The position numbers were made by a program, and so were the translations under genes. A stretch of DNA of 64,000 nucleotides, taken from an uncultured Oleispira sp. GTDB taxonomy: Bacteria > Pseudomonadota > Gammaproteobacteria > Pseudomonadales > Oceanobacteraceae. Position 1 is the first letter of the stretch, and each line of letters opens with the position of its first letter. Below are positions 25,793-34,789 of the stretch, piece after piece. The stretch is from NCBI GenBank assembly GCA_913019965.1, contig CAJVZR010000006.1:1-64000 (forward strand). Reading direction: 5' to 3'. The notes under the pieces were generated by a model. That model saw nothing but the letters and a program-made list of their open reading frames with translations. It was not told where the DNA came from and did not search any database.

Positions 25793-27979
25793 ATGAAAAT
25801 ATTACAGGGATTCCTAATGCGGCTTAATACAATAAATCTTACAGTTATATTTTTACTGACTTGCAGTACTCAGGTTTATTCAGCCGTGCCGAGTATTGAT
25901 ACCATTGCTGACCAAAGGACTGAAGCGGGTGAAACTTACGTCTATCAGCCGAGTCTTGCCGCGGGAGAGAATGTCTATTGGACAAAAGTTTTTGGGCCTG
26001 ATGACGTATCGGTACATCCTATCACAGGAAAAGTGACTTGGATTTTAGCCAATGATGCCATCGGAGAAAGCTATCACTTAGGCGTAAAAGCCAGTAATAA
26101 TGAGGGGGCCATCGAGGAGGCATGGATTGTTACTGTGGGCAGCGGAGACGTTCTGTATATCGGACCTAATGAGTTAATCACAACGCTAAAAGAGGGTATG
26201 TCAGCGATTGAATCTGGGGATACTCTAGTCATGCGCAATGGTACTTGGGGTCATGCAGATCAGGATAATACCATTCCTGGAAATCAGAAAAAAACACAAA
26301 CCTTACCCGCCGGGACTCCCACTGCATTTACCACTTTAATGGCTGAAGATCCTGGGGGCGTTATCATTGATGGTAACGATGAAGAGCAGCTCATTAGTCT
26401 GTGGGGAAGTGAAAAGCACCCTGATTGGCCGTTAAGCAATAATGGTTCTACAACGGATACCGACTATTTAGCGATTAAAGGCTTAGTGCTGATCAATTCG
26501 GATGCGGAAGCGGTTCGAGTTAATAATAGTAAGTACATTAAACTGATTGATCTAGGTATTGGGCCATCATCAAGAGACAGTGGTGCTTACGCCAATGTTT
26601 ACGTCTATCGCTCACAATATGTATTGATTGAAGGTATGTATGTTTGGGGACATGGCCGATATAAAATTCAATTTAAAAATTCTTCGGAGGGCATTGTTCG
26701 AAGAAGCATTGTACGAATTGATGACTATATCGGCGGTGAACCTATTGGTGGTTATATTACTTACTGTTCTCGTAATATTTTGTTCCAAAATAATATTCTA
26801 ATTGATTCTGATCACTCTCATTATTGGGGCAGTCATAATGAGATCATTAATGCGTTTGGTGTGCCAGCGACGAATTGTTATGACTACCCTGAATTCAATG
26901 AATTTAACAAGGGGCTAGCATTGAACGCCCACATGGGATTAATGAATACCGATGCTCGCGACAACTCGAATCCTAGCTTATGGCAAGACATTGTTGGTTG
27001 GGATTTAAAACCTGCACGTCATAGTGGGGGCAATGGTGCTGTTGTTCCTATGCTATCTGGGGTTGGTGCAACTATCACTGATCGTATGACGTTAGGAGAG
27101 GTCAATTCTGAAGGCAGTTATTTTATGTATTCTAGAGAACTCGATTCTACGGTTAAAAACTCACTCTTATTTCGTGTTGGCTGGAATGGCACCGATACGG
27201 TTGATCAGGGGGCTTTGATTCGGCGCGGCAGTGGCGGCAGTTTTTACTTTAGTGATAATAACTTGGTCGACTTTGTTGGAGAGCTGACTGATAGTTCTGG
27301 TTCCGGAGGCCCAATAGAAACCAATACTATGTCTATTCAGCCTGAGCTTCGTTATCTGACTATGCTACCGAGGGATTCCGCTTTACGTAGCAGTGGCGAA
27401 AATGAAGGTCGTATCGGCGCTGAACTATTGACCATGTCAGGGCAGTCGGGTGTTTTCTATGGAGATCCCGGCTACGATAGCGAAACAGATATCCCTATGT
27501 GGCCGTTTCCTAATCAGCAATTAGCCCATGAACATTTTGCCAGTTTTACCCATAGCGGTACCGATAGAGAAGGCGGAACAGAGGGGATTCAAGGCGCTAG
27601 AGGATTTGCGGTAGCGAACCAAACGGTGACTAACTATGTTTGGTCTTATTTAGGCAGCCCGACACCTCCTTTTAATGTGTCAGTGGTGCAGGGGGATAAG
27701 CGATTAAAACTCATGTGGAGTCAATCGGCTCCGATCTATCAAGATGTGATTAGTGGTTATAACGTATATCAGATTGAAGATGGGGAATCTTCATTATTAG
27801 CCAGTATTGCGAGCAATATTCATGAATACACCTTGCCAGATCTGGTTAATGGAGAGGCTGTGCAATTAGCGGTGACTTCAGTCCGTGAAGGGGGGGACGA
27901 AAGTGATTACGCCTATGCGGTGACGGGTAAACCCACAGTACTGTCAGCCCCATTACCACCGACGCTAACGATAGAATAA
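25793..27979 (+). CDS. Secreted right-handed beta-helix protein, possible polysaccharide lyase or epimerase
   Basis: 728 residues. Signal peptide (NTINLTVIFLLTCSTQVYSA), an N-terminal Ig/cadherin-like domain (about 30-115: IADQRTEAGETYVYQPSL...SYHLGVKASNNEG), then a parallel beta-helix region (about 120-600) with VLYIGPNELITTLKEGMSAIESGDTLVM at its start, a layout common in chondroitinase-B/alginate-lyase-like and mannuronan-epimerase-like proteins. A C-terminal FN3 domain (about 635-715) follows. I could not identify catalytic residues, so enzyme activity is inference. Adjacent to the lipoprotein gene with no spacer. A second ATG at 25817 is an alternative start and gives a shorter signal peptide. 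Confidence 0.72.
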   Translation: MKILQGFLMRLNTINLTVIFLLTCSTQVYSAVPSIDTIADQRTEAGETYVYQPSLAAGENVYWTKVFGPDDVSVHPITGKVTWILANDAIGESYHLGVKASNNEGAIEEAWIVTVGSGDVLYIGPNELITTLKEGMSAIESGDTLVMRNGTWGHADQDNTIPGNQKKTQTLPAGTPTAFTTLMAEDPGGVIIDGNDEEQLISLWGSEKHPDWPLSNNGSTTDTDYLAIKGLVLINSDAEAVRVNNSKYIKLIDLGIGPSSRDSGAYANVYVYRSQYVLIEGMYVWGHGRYKIQFKNSSEGIVRRSIVRIDDYIGGEPIGGYITYCSRNILFQNNILIDSDHSHYWGSHNEIINAFGVPATNCYDYPEFNEFNKGLALNAHMGLMNTDARDNSNPSLWQDIVGWDLKPARHSGGNGAVVPMLSGVGATITDRMTLGEVNSEGSYFMYSRELDSTVKNSLLFRVGWNGTDTVDQGALIRRGSGGSFYFSDNNLVDFVGELTDSSGSGGPIETNTMSIQPELRYLTMLPRDSALRSSGENEGRIGAELLTMSGQSGVFYGDPGYDSETDIPMWPFPNQQLAHEHFASFTHSGTDREGGTEGIQGARGFAVANQTVTNYVWSYLGSPTPPFNVSVVQGDKRLKLMWSQSAPIYQDVISGYNVYQIEDGESSLLASIASNIHEYTLPDLVNGEAVQLAVTSVREGGDESDYAYAVTGKPTVLSAPLPPTLTIE

Positions 27980-27996
27980 ATAGTGTGGAATGAGTA

Positions 27997-28869
27997 GTGT
28001 GGAATAAACATTGGCAGGTGGCGATCAAGACTAGCCTAATTCTGGTATTGATCGCCAGCTTGTTTATTCCCTCTTCTCCTTGGTTATCAGCCCCACTTAT
28101 CCGCACGCTTTTTGATCTAGCCCATTTTCCTGTTTTCATCGTGCTCGGTTTTTTATTATCAGCTCTCATTAATAGAAAAATGAGCATGATATTGCTATTG
28201 CTGTTAGTGCCTTTTGCAGAGGCATTACAGTTCTACTTAGGGCGCTCTATGGACCCGCTCGATGCCCTATGGGGCTGGGCAGGTATTTTCGTTTGGTATT
28301 CACTGAGTAGCATTCGTTATTGGCTTTGGTTGGCCCTAGTAGTTTTCAGCATTTATCTATTAACCAGTATTCACTCCTTATGGCCTCATGTTAATTCGCT
28401 AATAAGTATTCATACGATAGGGGATTTTACTTCGAATAAGTCCCTATTCGGTTGGCGCAATATCGATGACTCTAAACATCCTGCAGTTGAATTGAAAGCG
28501 CTCGAGAGCATTGATGAAAGTGAAGCGTTAGATCTGGCTTTACAGGGAGGGGCATTACATTACCCATGGACGGGAGTGAGTTATGATTGGTCGTTACCCG
28601 TTAAATTAGAGTCAGCTAGTACCTTAAATTTTGATTTCTTTAGCCCGAGAATTACGCTGGATCTTGATATAAAAATTGTGGCTCTGGATGGGCGCTACAA
28701 TGTGATAACGAGGAGGTTAATGGTATCTGGCTGGAATTCTATAAGTGTGCCATTAAATCAATTTGATGTTGTTTTAGAATCAAACAATATAAAAACTATA
28801 TCGATCTATTATGAGAGTTTTAATAAAGATCGTGGTTATCAAATCCGAGAGCTTATCATCGATAAATAG
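27997..28869 (+). CDS. VanZ-like membrane protein with C-terminal beta-sandwich domain
   Basis: 290 residues. The N-terminal 125 residues hold four TM helices with the VanZ pattern: DLAHFPVFIVLGFLL, then PFAEALQFYLGRSMDPLDALWGWAGI (E..Q, R, D residues conserved). The C-terminal half (about 150-290) is soluble and beta-rich (ALHYPWTGVSYDWSLP, TLNFDFFSPRITLDL, YNVITRRLMVSGWNSISVPL), resembling a carbohydrate-binding sandwich. It starts at GTG 27997. It sits in the stretch where related clusters often have the exosortase, but it lacks exosortase Cys/Arg/His motifs. Function unknown; VanZ proteins are often linked to envelope sugars. Confidence 0.72.
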   Translation: MWNKHWQVAIKTSLILVLIASLFIPSSPWLSAPLIRTLFDLAHFPVFIVLGFLLSALINRKMSMILLLLLVPFAEALQFYLGRSMDPLDALWGWAGIFVWYSLSSIRYWLWLALVVFSIYLLTSIHSLWPHVNSLISIHTIGDFTSNKSLFGWRNIDDSKHPAVELKALESIDESEALDLALQGGALHYPWTGVSYDWSLPVKLESASTLNFDFFSPRITLDLDIKIVALDGRYNVITRRLMVSGWNSISVPLNQFDVVLESNNIKTISIYYESFNKDRGYQIRELIIDK

Positions 28870-28938
28870 TGCCTGAGAGACGCCCGAAAATTGATTTGTG
28901 CTATTCTGAAATAGCAACCTTCAATTCTGGAATCGGCA

Positions 28939-30303
28939 ATGTTTGATCCTCTTGAATTCATTAATCGACATATAATATTTCCAATTTATTTCTGGAAAAA
29001 TGGTGATAAGCGCCTTAAGAGATTGCAAGAGTTAGAAGAACAACAGTACTTATCCCCCGAGTTATTGGCCAAACTACAGCTGGAAAAATTACAATACATT
29101 ATCCGTTATGCCTACCTACATACGGCTTACTATCGTCGTATTATGGATGAGCGAGGGTTGAAGCCTGAAGACATCAGGTGTTTGTCGGATATAGAGAAGC
29201 TTCCTATTTTAACGAAAAGTATTATTCAACAACATAGTGAAGAATTGCGATCGGACCAATATGAAGAATCTGAGCTTATTCAAGATGCTTCGGGCGGCTC
29301 GACGGGAGAACCGACCGTATTTTATAAAGACTATGCTCGGCATAATTTGCGTCGGGCTGATCAATTACGACATGATCGTTGGAGTGGTTGGAATATCGGC
29401 AAACGCAGTGCACTGATATGGGGAGCAAATCGAGATCTGAAATCATTTCAATCGTGGCGAGAGTTTATTATTACAAGGTACATTGCGCGTATTTGGGAAT
29501 TGGATGCGTTTGAATTGACCGAGAAAAAAATGTCGGAATTTGTCTCCATACTTGAAAGAGTAAAGCCAGTAATGATTCTTGGCTATGCAAATGCCTTAGG
29601 CCAGTTCTCTCGCTATGTCCTGAAAAATTACCCTGAACATACGATCAAGTTGAAAGGTATTATTTCATCCGCTGAAACCTTAACGCCAGAAAACAGAGCG
29701 AGTATAGAAAAAGCATTTTCATGCTCAGTGTACAACCGCTATGGATCTAGAGAGGTCGGTTTAATTGCCAGTGAATGTAAGCAACACCAAGGACTACATA
29801 TCAATGCGGATAATATATTGTTGGAAATTGTAGAGGGTAATCACAGTATTGAAAGAGGCAAGACAGGCAATATTGTGGTGACAGACTTTAGCAATAAAGG
29901 GATGCCCTTGATTCGTTATCAGTTAGGGGATAGGGGGGCGCTAGCAGTAGAGTCTTGTAGATGCGCTATTAATTTACCTCTATTAGAGCGCATTGAAGGA
30001 AGGAGTAGCGACTTCATACTCAATAAGTCTGGTAAATTAATCCATGGTGAATATTTCACGCATTTATTTTATGGCTTGCAAGAGATAAAGAAATTCCAGC
30101 TCATACAGCATAGTCTTGATACGCTTGAATTGAAATTAGTGGCTATTGAAAATGACAGTATCAATCAAGCTTTAAAAAATATTAAAGATAAAATACGGAA
30201 AATAATGGAAGACGACGTCGATATAGATGTCAGTTTTTTAACGGACATTGCACCAAGCCCATCCGGGAAGTTTCTATTCACGCTTTCCAAAATACATAGT
30301 TAG
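28939..30303 (+). CDS. CapK-like adenylate-forming ligase (phenylacetate-CoA-ligase family)
   Basis: 454-residue member of the adenylate-forming superfamily, close to CapK/PaaK-like proteins of capsule loci. The P-loop-like motif is DASGGSTGEPTVFYKD (about residues 111-126), followed by NRYGSREVGLIASEC and VVTDFSNKGMPLIRYQLGDRG (adenylate-binding region). These enzymes activate carboxylates as AMP esters. In an EPS operon it may activate an acyl or amino-acid substituent for transfer to the polymer. The substrate is unknown. Seventy bases downstream of the VanZ-like gene and ten upstream of the GT4 gene. Confidence 0.83.
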   Translation: MFDPLEFINRHIIFPIYFWKNGDKRLKRLQELEEQQYLSPELLAKLQLEKLQYIIRYAYLHTAYYRRIMDERGLKPEDIRCLSDIEKLPILTKSIIQQHSEELRSDQYEESELIQDASGGSTGEPTVFYKDYARHNLRRADQLRHDRWSGWNIGKRSALIWGANRDLKSFQSWREFIITRYIARIWELDAFELTEKKMSEFVSILERVKPVMILGYANALGQFSRYVLKNYPEHTIKLKGIISSAETLTPENRASIEKAFSCSVYNRYGSREVGLIASECKQHQGLHINADNILLEIVEGNHSIERGKTGNIVVTDFSNKGMPLIRYQLGDRGALAVESCRCAINLPLLERIEGRSSDFILNKSGKLIHGEYFTHLFYGLQEIKKFQLIQHSLDTLELKLVAIENDSINQALKNIKDKIRKIMEDDVDIDVSFLTDIAPSPSGKFLFTLSKIHS

Positions 30304-30312
30304 GCAGATTCG

Positions 30313-31464
30313 ATGAAAAAACATGTGGTCATCGTGACAAATCTCTACCCTAATCTACATGATAAAAATCGAGGTGTTTTTATACGGCAGCTTGTTGAAA
30401 GGCTTACTGCCGAGTTCGACATTACGGTTATCTGCCCTATTCCTTGGCGGCCAAACTTTCTTGTGGTTGATAAAGATAGAATACCTGCGTCCGACACAAT
30501 CAATGGTATTGATGTTTTTTACCCAAGGCATATCGTGATACCGAAGCTATTAAGAGCGAGTTATGGCTGGTTGATGTACCAGGCTTTATTACCGGCAATT
30601 AAAAAATTACATCATAATAAACAGATTGATCTAGTCTCGGCTCATTGGATATATCCAGATGGTGTTGGTGCTGTTAAGGCCGCAAAAAATATGGGATTAC
30701 CTATTGTTGTTCATGCCTTAGGCTGTGATATCAACGAATACAGTAAATATCTGATGAGAAGAATACAGATATCGAAAGCACTGAAAGATAGTAATTTGGT
30801 TGTTGTAAAAAGCCAAGATTTAGCCAAAAAGACCATGCAGCTAGGCGCGAATGAGAATAACTTAAGAGTGATACATAATGGAGTGGATAGAGAGGTTTTC
30901 TATCAGCAAAATATGCAATCAGTTCGACTTGAACTCGGCTTGGAAGCTGAGAAAAATTACCTCCTTTTTGTTGGTAATCTTCAGCAAGAGAAAGGCTTGC
31001 AGTATCTCATAGATGCTATGAGCATGCTGAATCCTTGTGAATGTGAACTCATCATAATCGGTGGCGGCCCGTTAGAGTCATCGATTAAAAATTTGGTGAA
31101 AGCATCTCTATTAGAGTCAGTGGTCCACTTCTATGGTCGCATACCTCACAACCTGATACCGAAATATATAAATGCAGTCAATGCACTGTGTTTACCCAGC
31201 ATTCGTGAAGGCTGTCCTAATATTGTGCTGGAATCGTTAAGTTGTGGCACGCCAGTATTAGCCTCTCGCGTAGGAGCTGTTCCAGAAATCATAACTGACG
31301 ATGCTCATGGGATTATAGTCTCTCCTCAATCTGCTGATCAACTAGCCCAACAAATTCCTAATATATTGAAAATTAAAACGGAGAAATCAATTGATTTCAA
31401 TTGGTATGGTTGGGATAAGAATGCCGAATCGATAAGTCATGTGTTCAAAGAAATATTAACGTGA
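30313..31464 (+). CDS. Glycosyltransferase family 4
   Basis: 383-residue GT-B enzyme. The N-terminus VIVTNLYPNLHDKNRGVFIRQLVERL is characteristic; the nucleotide-binding C-domain has LLFVGNLQQEKGLQYLIDAM, IIGGGPLESSIKNLV, HFYGRIPHNLIPKYINAVNALCLPS and the EX7E motif in REGCPNIVLESLSCGTPVLAS. A retaining sugar transferase that extends the lipid-linked repeat unit in the cytoplasm; the donor cannot be predicted. It overlaps the flippase start by four bases. Confidence 0.9.
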   Translation: MKKHVVIVTNLYPNLHDKNRGVFIRQLVERLTAEFDITVICPIPWRPNFLVVDKDRIPASDTINGIDVFYPRHIVIPKLLRASYGWLMYQALLPAIKKLHHNKQIDLVSAHWIYPDGVGAVKAAKNMGLPIVVHALGCDINEYSKYLMRRIQISKALKDSNLVVVKSQDLAKKTMQLGANENNLRVIHNGVDREVFYQQNMQSVRLELGLEAEKNYLLFVGNLQQEKGLQYLIDAMSMLNPCECELIIIGGGPLESSIKNLVKASLLESVVHFYGRIPHNLIPKYINAVNALCLPSIREGCPNIVLESLSCGTPVLASRVGAVPEIITDDAHGIIVSPQSADQLAQQIPNILKIKTEKSIDFNWYGWDKNAESISHVFKEILT

Positions 31465-32933
31465 ATATTTCAACTCAACTTCTAATTACGACCATCAGTA
31501 AAACAACCCATTCAATTAGCATATTTGCCTTAAGTATTATTCTATCTCGGTATTTTACCAAAGATGACTATGGGACTTATTTGCACGTTCAATTAATTGT
31601 TAATTTTGCGACTTGGGCATTTTTGCTCGGCTTACCTCATAGTGTTTATTATTTTTTGCCGAGAGTAGCAGAGCAAAAGAAGTTTATTTTCATGACTTTA
31701 TCTGTGATCGTCATTATCTCGTTAAGCACCAGCCTACTCGTTTTTTATAATGCTTCGTCATTATCTTCTCTGCTATCTAATCCGGCGTTAATCGATCTAG
31801 CTTATATCATTGGGTTAATGGTGCTATTTCAAATTCCCTTATCATTATTTGAACCCTTAATGATTACCGTTGGTAAAATTAAGGAATTTTCACAGGTTGA
31901 GATATTTTTTAATCTAGGGTTATTTGCGTTGATTTCTGCGGCTGTTCTATTTAATGCTGATGTTAGTGAAATTCTAATGCTGACGGCCGTATTATATAGT
32001 CTGCGTAATGCCGTATTGATCTATTACGCCAGCAAAATAGCGCTCTCATACATCAAAGATCAAGTAGGAGAGGCTTATAGTTTTAAGCAGCAACTCGATT
32101 ACTCTCTACCTATTGGTCTGTCTATGGGAGTTATGGAGCTCTCACGCTATACCGATCGTATTATTGTTAGTAATCAAACAAACCCCGAAGATTTTGCTGT
32201 GTACACCCGTGGTGCGATGGAGATTCCTGTAGTGAGTATTCTCGCGAATACATTAGATAATTTAATGATGCCTAAGTTTGTTGAATCTTATAAGAACAAA
32301 CGAACAGATGAAATACTGCATAGTTGGCATAGCATGATACGGTTAATGGCCGTTTTTATTTATCCTTGTTGCCTGTTTCTAATTACTTCTGCCAGTTTAT
32401 TAATACCGGCATTATTTTCAGATAAATATATTGGCAGCATCATCATATTTCAGATTTATACCTTAGGCCTGTTAACCAGAATTTCAACATTCAATGTCAT
32501 AATGAGAGCGATAGGAAAAACAAAAATTATTCTTTGGATCAGCCTTTTCTCTATCTTGCTGAATATCTATTTAACGATAACGCTTATGGAGTTATGGGGA
32601 CTGCTTGGTGCCCCTATTGCGACAGTGGTCACTACAGCCATGATGAGATATGCCTATTTAATAGGTATTACGTATTATTTGAAGGTCAAAATGTTGCAGG
32701 TGATTCCTTGGCAAGCACTTGCACACAGCTTATTAGCCTCAGTCATTGCATCTTTACCGGTAATATTTTTATTAGATGCTGATATTAATATATGGGTAAA
32801 CTTGTTAGTGATGGCAATTATTTACAGTACTATTTATATTTCTCTTATTAGAAAAAATCAGTCTTTAACCATTCAAGAGAAAGGTCTAATAAAAGACTAC
32901 TTGCCTACTAGATTAAAATGGTTGATCGCTTAA
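31461..32933 (+). CDS. Wzx-type oligosaccharide flippase
   Basis: 490-residue MATE/MVF-fold transporter with 12-14 hydrophobic helices. N-terminal LLITTISKTTHSISIFALSIILSRYFTKDDYGTYLHVQLIV is the standard polysaccharide-biosynthesis-protein start (helix 1, then a short acidic loop). It flips undecaprenyl-diphosphate-linked repeat units to the periplasm, where the Wzy/ligase protein (35.9-37.3 kb) would polymerise them. Last gene of the rightward operon. Its TAA shares bases with the stop of the opposing amidotransferase gene (TTAA), so the two arms of the locus meet end to end with no terminator between them. Confidence 0.88.
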   Translation: MNISTQLLITTISKTTHSISIFALSIILSRYFTKDDYGTYLHVQLIVNFATWAFLLGLPHSVYYFLPRVAEQKKFIFMTLSVIVIISLSTSLLVFYNASSLSSLLSNPALIDLAYIIGLMVLFQIPLSLFEPLMITVGKIKEFSQVEIFFNLGLFALISAAVLFNADVSEILMLTAVLYSLRNAVLIYYASKIALSYIKDQVGEAYSFKQQLDYSLPIGLSMGVMELSRYTDRIIVSNQTNPEDFAVYTRGAMEIPVVSILANTLDNLMMPKFVESYKNKRTDEILHSWHSMIRLMAVFIYPCCLFLITSASLLIPALFSDKYIGSIIIFQIYTLGLLTRISTFNVIMRAIGKTKIILWISLFSILLNIYLTITLMELWGLLGAPIATVVTTAMMRYAYLIGITYYLKVKMLQVIPWQALAHSLLASVIASLPVIFLLDADINIWVNLLVMAIIYSTIYISLIRKNQSLTIQEKGLIKDYLPTRLKWLIA

Positions 32934-34789
32934 TCTATATATTCTCGGTGCCATAATTCAAGAACCAGTAGTTGCCATAGAACCTTATGGTGATCCCTAT
33001 GGTTATTACTATGTTCATCAAGTAATTTTCGAATGGTATCCGGATTAAAATAACCACGAGAACGGGCAATCTCTGAATCTAAGGTTTGAGTTAGATATTC
33101 TTTAAGACTTGTTTTAAACATAATGGCCAGTGGAGTAGGAAAACCTTGTTTCTTACGGTAAAGAATCTTGTTATCAAGCCAAGGTTCCAGGGCTTTTTTT
33201 AATAAATACTTACTTTCAAACCCTTTATTACGATACTTAATAGGAAGCTTACCAGCGAACTCTAAAAAACGATGGTCTAAGAAAGGCACTCGTAATTCTA
33301 ACGAGGCCGCCATGCTCATGCGATCTGCTTTTACTAATAAATCGTCAACTAACCAAGTTTTAATATCCAGATATTGCATTTTACCTTGATCATCAACCTG
33401 TGATACTCGTTGGTAGTATTGTTTAAGCTTGCTGAAACTCGAATGGCTTTTTGAAGTATTGAGTTGTGGGGTACTATAAAGTTGTTCTTTTAATGCTTCG
33501 TCATAGAAAGAAACACCTGCATAAGCATGTTCTAAAGGTAATTGACTGAGTTTGATATATTTCTTGAATTTCTTACTAAGTAATATAAGTACTGGAGTTA
33601 ATATCTTTTTGACAGCATTAGGTAGTTTTTTATATTTTGAAACTATCTCCATATATTTGTATATGGGGTAGCCTGAGAAGACTTCATCTGCTCCCTCTCC
33701 CGATAAAACAACCGTGACTTGCTCTTTAGTTTTAAGCGCTAGGTAATATAACGATATGGCAGCTGATTCCGCGACGGGCTCGTCCATATGCCGAATGAAC
33801 TCGGGCATAAAGTTAATGAAGTCCTCAGCGGTCATGAAGTATTCGGTATGGTCGGTACGGTACTGTTTTGAAATTTGGCGTGCATATTGAGTTTCATCAA
33901 AATCCTTACCGTAATCCCAAGCGACAGAAAAGGTTTTGATATCTTGAATACCGAGTTCACTCATCATGGCGACAACAGCAGAGGAATCCACACCACCACT
34001 TAAAAAAACACCTAACGGCACATCACTTCTAAGCTGTAACTTTACTGCATCCTTGAATAGCGACTGAGTTTGTTGAATGTAATAAGACTCTCCTCGATCT
34101 TTTTCACGCTCTATCGTCATATCCCAATATTTTTTAATAACAATCTCATTATCGAGTATCGTGAGATAATGACCAGGAGGTAACTTTTTTATATCTTTAA
34201 ATAGGGTTTCGTCGGTAGGGCAGTATCCTAGGCTCATGTAGCTATCTATCATGGTTTTGTTAACTTCACAAGGGCTAGGATCCACGGCTAAAATTGATTT
34301 TATCTCCGATGCGAAGATAATACCCTCTCTTGTTTCCTTATAGAATAAAGGCTTAATTCCAACCCGATCTCTTGCTAAAAAAATTTGTTGTTTTTTGGAG
34401 TCCCAATAAGAAAATGCAAACATGCCATTGAACTTCTGCAATACTTCAATGCCTTCGTTCATTAACAGTTGGAGAACAACTTCGGTATCTGATTGTGTGA
34501 TTCGTTCAATCCCTTGCTGAGTTAAAGGTTCTGCTAACTCTAAGTAATTATATACTTCCCCGTTGTAGCATAATGTAGAGAATTTATCTGGGCTGCTCAT
34601 AGGCTGGTTGGAACGCTCAGAGGCATCTATGATTGATAGGCGCTTATGGCCAAATCCGATATTTTTCTGAGTATAGATTCCTTCTCCATCAGGCCCTCGA
34701 TAGTTGATAACACGGATCATATCTTCGATTTCAGACTGCTCAACGAATTGGCCAGTTTTGTAGCGATAGATACCTGCTATACCACACAT
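32930..34789 (-). CDS. Asparagine-synthase-type amidotransferase (glutamine-hydrolysing), EPS locus
   Basis: 619-residue class II glutamine amidotransferase. Cys2 nucleophile (MCGIAGIYRYK), glutaminase signatures (NYRGPDGEG, NGEVYNY, SDTEVVLQL), then the synthetase domain with PP-loop SGGVDSS (about residues 265-271), VVLSGEGADEVFSGYP, and a C-terminal HYRKKQGFPTPL. In O-antigen and EPS loci such proteins (for example WbpS of P. aeruginosa O6) amidate uronic acids. With the WbpO/WbpP pair encoded at 14-16.6 kb, it may convert GalNAcA to its amide. It overlaps the deacetylase-like gene by one base and is the last gene of the leftward arm. Confidence 0.9.
   Translation of the reverse strand: MCGIAGIYRYKTGQFVEQSEIEDMIRVINYRGPDGEGIYTQKNIGFGHKRLSIIDASERSNQPMSSPDKFSTLCYNGEVYNYLELAEPLTQQGIERITQSDTEVVLQLLMNEGIEVLQKFNGMFAFSYWDSKKQQIFLARDRVGIKPLFYKETREGIIFASEIKSILAVDPSPCEVNKTMIDSYMSLGYCPTDETLFKDIKKLPPGHYLTILDNEIVIKKYWDMTIEREKDRGESYYIQQTQSLFKDAVKLQLRSDVPLGVFLSGGVDSSAVVAMMSELGIQDIKTFSVAWDYGKDFDETQYARQISKQYRTDHTEYFMTAEDFINFMPEFIRHMDEPVAESAAISLYYLALKTKEQVTVVLSGEGADEVFSGYPIYKYMEIVSKYKKLPNAVKKILTPVLILLSKKFKKYIKLSQLPLEHAYAGVSFYDEALKEQLYSTPQLNTSKSHSSFSKLKQYYQRVSQVDDQGKMQYLDIKTWLVDDLLVKADRMSMAASLELRVPFLDHRFLEFAGKLPIKYRNKGFESKYLLKKALEPWLDNKILYRKKQGFPTPLAIMFKTSLKEYLTQTLDSEIARSRGYFNPDTIRKLLDEHSNNHRDHHKVLWQLLVLELWHREYID

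Noticed and set aside
25793-27979. Calling the beta-helix protein a pectate or alginate lyase
   Set aside because: The solenoid pattern is seen, but I could not identify a catalytic Lys/Arg or calcium site with certainty.
27997-28869. VanZ-like protein as a hidden exosortase
   Set aside because: It has the VanZ residue pattern (DxxH, E..Q, R, D) and lacks the exosortase Cys, Arg and His motifs.
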